Source: Desulfovibrionaceae bacterium (lineage in GTDB: Bacteria; Desulfobacterota; Desulfovibrionia; Desulfovibrionales; Desulfovibrionaceae). Taken from it: a DNA stretch of 48,893 bases. Position numbers and translations under genes: made by a program. Positions 42,520-48,893 of the stretch are shown here, piece by piece. The notes below the pieces were generated by a model. The model was not told the DNA's origin and did not search any database. It saw nothing but the letters and a program-made list of their open reading frames with translations. The DNA lies in assembly GCA_031082225.1 (NCBI GenBank), contig JAVHLG010000032.1:1-48893 (forward strand), written 5' to 3'. Position 1 is the stretch's first letter; every line of letters begins with the position of its first letter.

Positions 42520-43728
42520 CTATCCTTCCTGGATGGTGACGGCGTCGCCGGTATTGAGCGCCGCCGGGGGCGACAGCACCACCCGGTCGCCGGGGGATAT
42601 CCCGCCCGTGATCTCCACCATGTCGCCCAGGGGCTCGCCTGGGGTCACGGATATCTCTGCGGCGCGGCCGTTTTCGATGCGAAAGACCACGTCGCGACCG
42701 CCGCGTCTGACGATGGCCCGGGCCGGGACGGCCAGCCGGGGCGTCTCCTCGCCCGGGGCCAGGGGGCGCGACAAAAAGGCCGCCTTGGCGCTCATCTCGG
42801 GCATGACCCGCGGGTCCAGGGTCGCAAAGCGGATCTTGACCATGACCGTGGCCTTGGTGCGGTCCGCCGTGGGCACGATCATGTGCACGTAGCCGGGAAA
42901 GCGTTCGTCGGGGAAGGCGTCCAGGATGATTTCGCAGGGGCCGCCCTGCTTGACCCTGGACAGGTTGGATTCTGACACGTCCACCTCTACCTGGAGCGAG
43001 GACAGATCGGCGATGGCGACCACGGCGGCCTTGGCGTTGGCCGAGGCCCCGAGCGGGGAGATGATGTCGCCCACGTCGGCGTTTTTGGTCAGGATCACCG
43101 CGTCGAAGGGAACCCGGATGAGGGTGTATTCCAGGTTGGCCCGGGCCTCGGCCACGGCCGCCTCCTGGGCCGCCAACGCGGCCTGGGCCTGGGCCAGGGC
43201 GGCTTGGGCCTTGTCCCTGCGGGCCGTGGCCGAGTCGTGTTCGGAACGGGCGACGTGATCGTTTTTCACCAGCCGGGACATGCGGCCGTGATGCAGTCCG
43301 GCGTCGGTCAGTTCGGCCTTGGCCTCGCTGATGCGGTGCCGGGCGGTTTCGAGCTGGGCCTCGGCCCGTTCCAGGGCGGCGGCTACGTCTTCGTTTTCCA
43401 GTCTGGCCACGATGTCGCCCTGTTTGGCCCGACTTCCTTCCTCCACCCCGATCCACACCAGCCGGGCCGTGGCCTTGGTGGCCAGGGAGGCCTTGCGGTC
43501 GGCCACCACGTAGCCGCTGGCCGAAAGCACCGTGAGCGCCCGGGAGGGGAAGGTCATGGCCGTCTTACCCGCCTCCACCGTGTGCGACGAGGGGAAGAAG
43601 AGATATCCGCCGACGAGCGCCACGACCACCAGCCCGACGGCGACCAGGCGGCCGATCCGTCGTTTTTTGCCGACCGCCGTGGCGCTGCCGCCTTTGTCGA
43701 TGCGCAGTTTGCTCAAATCCGATGTCAT
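42520..43728 (-). CDS. periplasmic adaptor (MacA/HlyD-like)
   Basis: 402 residues: a basic N-terminus, one membrane helix (about 27-46), a lipoyl domain (ADRKASLATKATARLVWIGVEEG), a long Ala-rich helical hairpin (about 110-200), the second lipoyl part (TLIRVPFDAVILTKNADVGDII) and beta-barrel domains (LQVEVDVSESNLSRVKQG). First gene of the second exporter operon. This operon has no outer-membrane duct gene and may borrow a TolC/NodT protein such as the one at 25-27 kb. An inverted-repeat operator lies 29-44 bases before the start. Confidence 0.93.
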   Translation of the reverse strand: MTSDLSKLRIDKGGSATAVGKKRRIGRLVAVGLVVVALVGGYLFFPSSHTVEAGKTAMTFPSRALTVLSASGYVVADRKASLATKATARLVWIGVEEGSRAKQGDIVARLENEDVAAALERAEAQLETARHRISEAKAELTDAGLHHGRMSRLVKNDHVARSEHDSATARRDKAQAALAQAQAALAAQEAAVAEARANLEYTLIRVPFDAVILTKNADVGDIISPLGASANAKAAVVAIADLSSLQVEVDVSESNLSRVKQGGPCEIILDAFPDERFPGYVHMIVPTADRTKATVMVKIRFATLDPRVMPEMSAKAAFLSRPLAPGEETPRLAVPARAIVRRGGRDVVFRIENGRAAEISVTPGEPLGDMVEITGGISPGDRVVLSPPAALNTGDAVTIQEG

Positions 43729-43756
43729 GGGACGCTCTCAGGGTGTCATGCCAATG

Positions 43757-43772
43757 TAAGACAAACGTCTTA
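43757..43772. promoter_or_regulatory. putative operator of the second exporter operon
   Basis: TAAGAC-AAAC-GTCTTA is a perfect 6+4+6 palindrome, and a third half-site (GTCTT) follows at 43776-43780. On the minus strand a TACATT that could be a -10 box overlaps the downstream edge. The position suits a repressor or activator site; no regulator gene is adjacent. Confidence 0.5.
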
Positions 43773-43874
43773 AACGTCTTGGGCTGCCGGGTCAAGGGGC
43801 GTCGGGACCGGGTGGCGGTTCGGAAATCCGGGCCCGGGCCGGATGGGGCCGTGTGCTGAAAATCGCCATCTCCC

Positions 43875-45527
43875 TTATGATGCGGCCACGTTGTGTCCAG
43901 GCTGGGAACCTGATGCGGCGACCGAAAGGGTGAAGGTGCTGCCCTGGCCGGGCGTGCTTTGCACCGTGACCTGGCCGCCGTGGGCCCGGGCCACGGCCCG
44001 GGCGATGGCCAGCCCCAGGCCCGTGCCGCCGGGCTTGTCGGTCAGGTGGTCGCCGAGTTGGCGAAAGGTTTCGAAGATGGCCTTCTGATCGTCCGGGGCG
44101 ATGCCCCGCCCGGTGTCGGTCACGTCCACGGCCGCTCCGGTTTCCGTGCGTCGCACCCGGCAGGTCACGCCTCCCTGGCTGGTGAAGGCCACGGCGTTGT
44201 CCAGGAGATGTTTCAGGGCCGACGCCAGACGCCGGGCGTCGCCGGTCACGGGACAGGATCCGTCCATGGCCTCAAGGGTCAAGGACAGCCCCTTGGCTGC
44301 GGCGGCCGGGCGCACGGCCTCCACGGCCTGATGTGCCGCCTGTTCCATATCCATGGGGGCCATGTCGAAGGAGGCGCTGCCCGATTCCAGGTCGGACAGG
44401 TCGATGACCTTGTCCACGAGACCAGACAGCCGTTCGGCCTCCTGGACCATGACCGGCAGGTTGGCGGCGATCTGGGCCGCCGAGCGGGCGAAGTCGTCAG
44501 AGCGGCCCGAGGCCTGGGGCAGGACGTCGCGGCGGAAGCGCCGGGCGATGAGCCTGGCGAAACCCAGGACCGAGGTCAGGGGGGTCTTGAATTCGTGGGA
44601 CACGGTGGACAAAAACACGGTCTTCAGGCGCTCGCGTTCGCGCAGCCTGCGGTTGGCCTCTTCCAGTTCGGCGGCCTGTCGGGCCAGATCCCGGGTGCGC
44701 TGCTCCACTTGCGCCTCAAGGCCGCGATTGAGGTCGGCCAGCCTGCCTTCGGCCCGCTTCCGCCCGGCCACCAAGGCGTTTAAGTGGTGGCACAGCCGGG
44801 ACAGTTCGTCGCTGCCGCCCACGTCGAAGCGAATCTCCAGATTTCCGGCCGTGACCTCCCCGGTCTTGCGGGTAATGGTCGCCACCCGGGTGATGAAGGC
44901 CCGGTGGATGTAGGCCAAAACGGCGGCCAAAAGGGCCGTGAGGCCCAGGAGCAGGAAGATCGTTCTCTCAAGATGGAACTGTTTGAGCCGCGTATGCTGT
45001 TCGCTGACGTTTTGCAGCATGACCACGGCCCCAAGGATGGGGCGGGACGATCCGTGGCAGTGGTGGCAGGAGGGGGCGTTGGCGACGGTTTTGATCTCGG
45101 CGAAATAGGGTTCCCCGCCGATGTGCAGGAGGTCGCTGCGGCCCTGGGGGCTGGCCAGGCTCTGCCGGAGCATGTCGGCGAAGGCCCCGTCGGGGATCAC
45201 CTCGGCGATGTGTCGGCGCAGGGCCTCCTTCCGGTTGGAATAGGTGATTTCCCCTTTGTGGTCGGTCATATACAGGGAGACATGGCCGTAAGGGGCCAGG
45301 GACTCGAACTGCCGCCGGGTGGCTGCGTCGTCCCCCTTGCGCATGGGTTCCTCCACGGCCATCTGCAAAAGCTCCGCGCTGAAATCCGAGGCGCTTTTCA
45401 GTTCCACGAGCAGGTTGTCGCGAAACCAGTTGACGTCCACGGCCACGATTCCGGCATAAACCAGGATGGCGGACACGAAGACGCTCGTGGCGATCTTGAC
45501 GCCTAGGGAATGGCGGAAGGGGTTCAT
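43875..45527 (-). CDS. membrane histidine kinase with a c-type haem site in its sensor
   Basis: 550 residues: a membrane helix (about 12-31), a periplasmic sensor (32-185) with CHHCH at 154-158, the covalent haem c motif, then a second membrane helix (about 189-208), HAMP, a coiled coil (about 255-302), HisKA with His311 in VSHEFKTPL, and HATPase (LKHLLDNAVAFT, DTGRGIAPDD, GGTGLGLAI). The sensor resembles Tll0287-like (DUF3365) haem sensors that read redox state or gas ligands. No response regulator is adjacent. The second exporter operon starts 146 bp downstream and is a possible target, by inference only. Confidence 0.92.
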   Translation of the reverse strand: MNPFRHSLGVKIATSVFVSAILVYAGIVAVDVNWFRDNLLVELKSASDFSAELLQMAVEEPMRKGDDAATRRQFESLAPYGHVSLYMTDHKGEITYSNRKEALRRHIAEVIPDGAFADMLRQSLASPQGRSDLLHIGGEPYFAEIKTVANAPSCHHCHGSSRPILGAVVMLQNVSEQHTRLKQFHLERTIFLLLGLTALLAAVLAYIHRAFITRVATITRKTGEVTAGNLEIRFDVGGSDELSRLCHHLNALVAGRKRAEGRLADLNRGLEAQVEQRTRDLARQAAELEEANRRLRERERLKTVFLSTVSHEFKTPLTSVLGFARLIARRFRRDVLPQASGRSDDFARSAAQIAANLPVMVQEAERLSGLVDKVIDLSDLESGSASFDMAPMDMEQAAHQAVEAVRPAAAAKGLSLTLEAMDGSCPVTGDARRLASALKHLLDNAVAFTSQGGVTCRVRRTETGAAVDVTDTGRGIAPDDQKAIFETFRQLGDHLTDKPGGTGLGLAIARAVARAHGGQVTVQSTPGQGSTFTLSVAASGSQPGHNVAAS

Positions 45528-45600
45528 GGCCTTAAGCCCTCGCAGGGGGGCGGAAAGAAACCGGGAACACGCCCTTGATGTGGGGCTTCACATCATGGAA

Positions 45601-46686
45601 TCAGAAAAAGCGCAAATCCGTGCGCATGGAATCGATCAGCTTGCGGTGCCCGGCGGGAAAGGCCAGGCCGTCCAGGTCGGCCAGGCTGGTCCAGCGCGAT
45701 TCCACGGCGGCGGTCAGGGACGGTTCGGGCCGTCCGGGCAGGCCGGGATCGGTCGGGGTGAGCAGGTAGCAGTAAAGCGTCACCCGGTAGGTGGTGTAGC
45801 CGTGCCGGATCACCCCCAGGGGGGCTTCGATGCGGGCCGTAAAGCCCGTTTCCTCGAAAAGCTCCCGCACGGCTGCGTCTTCTGGGGCCTCGCCCGGCTC
45901 CACCCGGCCGCCGGGGAATTCCCACAGGTTGCCCCAGGCCCCGCCGGGTCGCCTGCGCTGGATGAAAAAGAGGCCCTGATGGCGAAAGACCGCCGTGGCC
46001 ACGGTGATGGGGGTGATGGTCTTGCCCTTGGTCCGCACCGGGCGTTCGGCCACGATGTCCAGATGCCTGGCCTGGCACAGGTCGGCCACGGGACATAGGC
46101 CGCAGTCCGGGTTTTTGGGGCGGCAGACCACCTCGCCAAGCTCCATGAGGCCCTGGAAGAAGTCTCCGGCCCGACCGGGCGGGAGCAGGGCGGCGGCCAG
46201 TTCCCGGACCCGTTCCCGTCCCTGGCGCTCCTTGATGGGCACGTCGATGTCGTGGGTGCGCGACAGCACCCGCTCCACGTTGGCGTCCACGGCCGGATGG
46301 TCCAGCCCCAGGGCCAGGGCGGCCACGGCCCCGGCGGTGTAGGGCCCCACCCCTGGCAGGGCGGCGATGGCCTCATAGGTGCAAGGGAAAGCGCCGTCCT
46401 CCCGGGCGGCCACGATTTTGGCCGTCGCGTGCAGGTTTCTGGCCCGGGAATAATACCCCAGACCCTCCCAGAGCTTGAGCACCTCGTCCGGGTGGGCTTC
46501 GGCCAGGGACGGGAAATCCGGAAACCGGTCCACGAAGCGCTGGAAATAGACGGCGGCCCGGGGGGCCTGGGTCTGTTGCAGCATGACCTCGGAGACCAGC
46601 ACCCGGTAGGGGGTGGGGTTCTCCCTCCAGGGCAGGGGGCGGCGGTTGGCCTCGTACCAGGACACAAGGCGCGAGGTGAAGCTCAC
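45601..46686 (-). CDS. mutY: A/G-specific adenine DNA glycosylase
   Basis: 361-residue repair enzyme that removes adenine mispaired with 8-oxoguanine. Catalytic Glu33 (VSEVMLQQTQ), the helix-hairpin-helix LPGVGPYTAGAV, catalytic Asp134 (VDANVERVLSR) and the [4Fe-4S] ligands C188, C195, C198, C204 (C-x6-C-x2-C-x5-C) are present, as is the C-terminal Nudix-like 8-oxoG recognition domain (WEFPGGRVEPGEAPEDAAVRELFEETG). The GTG start shares GTGA with the ftsH stop. Confidence 0.97.
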   Translation of the reverse strand: MSFTSRLVSWYEANRRPLPWRENPTPYRVLVSEVMLQQTQAPRAAVYFQRFVDRFPDFPSLAEAHPDEVLKLWEGLGYYSRARNLHATAKIVAAREDGAFPCTYEAIAALPGVGPYTAGAVAALALGLDHPAVDANVERVLSRTHDIDVPIKERQGRERVRELAAALLPPGRAGDFFQGLMELGEVVCRPKNPDCGLCPVADLCQARHLDIVAERPVRTKGKTITPITVATAVFRHQGLFFIQRRRPGGAWGNLWEFPGGRVEPGEAPEDAAVRELFEETGFTARIEAPLGVIRHGYTTYRVTLYCYLLTPTDPGLPGRPEPSLTAAVESRWTSLADLDGLAFPAGHRKLIDSMRTDLRFF

Positions 46687-48509
46687 GCGGCAGATCCGGG
46701 GTCTGGGGCCGTATCCAGCAGGGCCTCGAACTGGACGTCATCGAGAACCTCCTGGTCCAGGAGCCTGCGGGCCACGCGCTCCAGGGCCGGGCGTCGGGCG
46801 GCCAAAAGCTCCGAAACATGGTCCATGCGGTCCATGAGGATGCCCTTGACCTCTTCGTCCAGGCGGGCGGCCGTGACCTCGCTGTACTCCCGCCCGGCCA
46901 GGGGGGCCTGCTCCGGGGACAGGAACATGGGCCGGTTCTGGCGCGGGAAGGTGGCCGGGCCCAGGGTCGTGCCCATGCCGTATTCGCTGACCATGGCCCG
47001 GGCGATGTCCGTGGCCCGCTGCAGGTCGTTGTGGGCCCCGGTGGACACGTCCCCGAAGACCAGGGCCTCGGCCGCCCGGCCGCCCAGGAGCACGTCGATG
47101 CGGCCCAATAGCTCGGAGCGGGTCATGAGGTAGCGGTCCTCGGTGGGCAGTTGCTGGGTGTAGCCCAGGGCCCCGATGCCCCGGGGCACGATGGAGATCT
47201 TGTGCACCTTGTCCGCCCCCGGGGTGAAGCGGGCCACCAGGGCGTGGCCGGTCTCGTGAAAGGCCACGATCTCTTTTTCCTTGGGGTTGATGACCCGGTT
47301 TTTCTTCTCCAGGCCAGCCACGATGCGGTCCACGGCCTCGTCCAGGTCGGCCATCTCCACGGCCTGCTTGCCGCGACGGGCGGCCAGAAGGGCGGCCTCG
47401 TTGATGGCGTTGGCCAGGTCCGCGCCGGAAAACCCCGGGGTCTTTTTGGCGATGACGCCCAGATCCGCGTCCGGGCCGAGCCTGACGTTTTTGGCGTGGA
47501 CCTGGAGGACGGCCAGACGTCCGGCCACGTCGGGCTTGTCCACCAGCACCTGGCGGTCGAAGCGCCCAGCCCGCAAAAGGGCCGGGTCCAGGGTCTCGGG
47601 CCGGTTGGTGGCGGCCATGATGATCACGCCCACCCGGGGATCGAAGCCGTCCATCTCCACCAGGAGTTGGTTCAAGGTCTGCTCGCGCTCGTCGTGGCCG
47701 CCCATTACGGCCATGCCCCGGGCCTTGCCGATGGCGTCGAGTTCATCGATAAAGATGATGCACGGAGCCTTCTCCTTGGCCTGGGTGAAAAGTTCGCGCA
47801 CCCTGGCCGCGCCCACGCCCACGAACATCTCCACGAACTCCGACCCGGAGATGGAGAAAAACGGAACCTCGGCCTCTCCGGCCACGGCCCGGGCGAGCAA
47901 GGTCTTGCCCGTGCCCGGAGGGCCTATCAGGAGCACGCCCTTGGGCATGCGGCCGCCCAGGTTTTGGAATCGCTCGGGCTGCTTCAGGTAGTCGATGATC
48001 TCTTGCAGTTCTTCCTTGGCCTCGTCGCATCCGGCCACGTCGGTAAAGCGGGTGTCGATGTCTTTTTCGGCAAAGACCTTGGCCTTGTTGCGGCCGAAGG
48101 CCATGACCCCGCCGCCGGGGTTCATGCGCTGCATCATGAAATACCAGATGCCGAAAAAGAGCAGGATGGGCAGCACCCAGGACATGAGGTCGCGCAGAAA
48201 CGTGCTCTCGGGCTGGGCCCGGAAGGTCACGTTGTGCTTGGCCAGTTCGTCGGACAGGGCCGGGTCCACCCGGCGGGTGACGAACCGGATCTCATGGGCG
48301 TCGCCTTGATCCATGGTGCGCATGGCGCCGGAGATGACGTCCCCGGTGATGGCCACGTCCACGATCTCTCCATTGCGCAAGGCCGTGAGGAAGTCGCTGT
48401 AGGGGAGGTTTTTGGGACCGTAGGAGGAGACGATGAGGCTATTGAGCAAAAAAACGCCCCATATGGCGATGATGACGTACCAGATGGAGAATTTGTGGTG
48501 TTTTTCCAT
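46683..48509 (-). CDS. ftsH: ATP-dependent zinc metalloprotease FtsH
   Basis: 608-residue membrane AAA+ protease. Two membrane helices (about 9-28 and 108-126) flank a short periplasmic domain. The AAA module has Walker A GPPGTGKT (196-203), the pore loop MFVG (228-231), Walker [10 protein letters not shown] and the second region of homology [20 protein letters not shown]. The zinc site HETGH lies at 418-422. It degrades unfolded membrane proteins and selected regulators. The ATG at 48509 is preferred; GTG at 48518 is an alternative. A sigma70-type promoter lies 72-99 bases upstream. Confidence 0.97.
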   Translation of the reverse strand: MEKHHKFSIWYVIIAIWGVFLLNSLIVSSYGPKNLPYSDFLTALRNGEIVDVAITGDVISGAMRTMDQGDAHEIRFVTRRVDPALSDELAKHNVTFRAQPESTFLRDLMSWVLPILLFFGIWYFMMQRMNPGGGVMAFGRNKAKVFAEKDIDTRFTDVAGCDEAKEELQEIIDYLKQPERFQNLGGRMPKGVLLIGPPGTGKTLLARAVAGEAEVPFFSISGSEFVEMFVGVGAARVRELFTQAKEKAPCIIFIDELDAIGKARGMAVMGGHDEREQTLNQLLVEMDGFDPRVGVIIMAATNRPETLDPALLRAGRFDRQVLVDKPDVAGRLAVLQVHAKNVRLGPDADLGVIAKKTPGFSGADLANAINEAALLAARRGKQAVEMADLDEAVDRIVAGLEKKNRVINPKEKEIVAFHETGHALVARFTPGADKVHKISIVPRGIGALGYTQQLPTEDRYLMTRSELLGRIDVLLGGRAAEALVFGDVSTGAHNDLQRATDIARAMVSEYGMGTTLGPATFPRQNRPMFLSPEQAPLAGREYSEVTAARLDEEVKGILMDRMDHVSELLAARRPALERVARRLLDQEVLDDVQFEALLDTAPDPGSAA

Positions 48510-48580
48510 GTGTTTCACAGGCTGCTCAAGGGATTGGGGTTGGCGGCGGCGCGGCACCGGGCAAGATGGGCCAAGCAGTT

Positions 48581-48608
48581 ATGATACAACCGAAATCAGA
48601 AATGGCAA
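48581..48608 (-). promoter_or_regulatory. sigma70-like promoter of ftsH
   Basis: On the minus strand TTGCCA (48608-48603) and TATCAT (48586-48581) are 16 bases apart, giving a leader of about 65 bases before the ftsH ATG. Confidence 0.55.
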
Positions 48609-48784
48609 GGACCGTATGGAGTGGACGGCGGTTTCGGGCAATGCCCGGCGGTCGGCCGGGACCGGGGCAAAGGAGAAAATGTCCGGAAGTCGAAAAAAAT
48701 GCTTCCCATCCAGGGGGATTTCGTCTAGGTATCCCCTCTTGCCGCCTGTGGGAGCAGGGCGGCCACGGAAAGGCGAACAAAATA

Positions 48785-48813
48785 TTGACAAAAGCCCGAC
48801 CATGCGCTAACAG
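48785..48813 (+). promoter_or_regulatory. promoter of tRNA-Thr
   Basis: A consensus -35 TTGACA (48785-48790) and a weak -10 TAACAG (48808-48813), 17 bases apart, end 15 bases before the tRNA. The short leader is usual for stable RNA genes. Confidence 0.5.
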
Positions 48814-48828
48814 GCTTTCTCTTGGGCC

Positions 48829-48893
48829 GCTGGCGTAGCTCAATTGGCAGAGCAGCTGATTTGTAATCAGCAGGTTGCGGGTTCAAGTCCCAT
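48829..48893 (+). tRNA. tRNA-Thr (anticodon UGU), 5' 65 bases
   Basis: The acceptor strand GCTGGCG, D arm GCTCAATTGGCAGAGC, anticodon stem-loop GCTGATTTGTAATCAGC with anticodon TGT, and T arm GGGTTCAAGTCCC are all visible. The 3' acceptor strand lies beyond the window end. Confidence 0.95.

Larger units (their letters stand above)
48510..48828. other. divergent gap between ftsH and tRNA-Thr
   Basis: Contains the ftsH promoter (minus strand) and the tRNA promoter (plus strand), listed separately. Nothing else was recognised in the 175 bp between them. Confidence 0.5.

Overview
The window is GC-rich bacterial chromosome with dense genes and short gaps. It reads as a free-living Gram-negative with outer membrane exporters, flagellar stator genes, many two-component and PilZ/HD/TPR signalling genes, and a c-type-haem sensor kinase. 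Gene style and order (argS next to a SPOR protein, PyrK/PyrD dihydroorotate dehydrogenase, abundant sensor kinases) suggest Desulfovibrionaceae (Desulfobacterota). That is inference from memory, without a database search. The last 65 bases are the 5' part of tRNA-Thr(UGU).

Layout. 1-3.3 kb, minus strand: fabD, argS and the N-terminus of a SPOR-domain protein. 3.4-8.8 kb, plus strand: an ABC-F ATPase, a Nudix hydrolase, metF, asd and a PilZ protein. 8.8-9.8 kb, minus: a Tim44-like membrane protein whose promoter abuts eight 11-bp tandem repeats. 10.1-15.7 kb, plus: a tandem universal stress protein, a Rossmann-PAS histidine kinase, a membrane histidine kinase and an NtrC-type sigma54 activator. 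15.8-16.6 kb, minus: an Smr-domain protein. 17-23.5 kb, plus: a complete dipeptide ABC importer followed by an M55 D-aminopeptidase. 23.8-24.9 kb: a lower-GC SGNH hydrolase. 25.2-29.8 kb, minus: a four-gene DevC-DevA-DevB-NodT type exporter. 30.1-33.3 kb: small unknown genes, an HD protein and a REC-TPR protein. 33.4-37.3 kb, minus: a motor locus (cyclic-nucleotide-domain/FliG-like protein, motA, motB, TPR protein). 37.7-39.4 kb, plus: pyrK-pyrD. 39.4-43.7 kb, minus: a second exporter (adaptor, ATPase, two permeases). 43.9-48.5 kb, minus: haem-c histidine kinase, mutY, ftsH.

Most notable non-genic structures. (1) Two 29-nt repeats with the form of a type I-E CRISPR repeat, only 14 nt apart, sit at the 3' end of metF and are flanked by two copies of the metF tail; the first copy reads into the repeat, so MetF now ends in repeat-encoded residues while the old-looking stop lies in the second copy. 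(2) A dispersed intergenic element (GGGATTCCAAAGGG ... GCCGCCGGAGGC) occurs three times. (3) Two related elements share an ATGTATG-NN-T6 head followed by a long near-perfect hairpin, between motA and motB and between two exporter permeases. (4) A cluster of five TGTGCA words lies upstream of the DevC-type exporter operon.

The most unusual gene architectures are the cyclic-nucleotide-domain/FliG-like protein coupled by a 4-base overlap to motA, the histidine kinase with an N-terminal dinucleotide-fold domain, and the PilZ protein with a cysteine cluster overlapping its RxxxR motif. I do not see a complete new defence or mobile system; these are the best leads.
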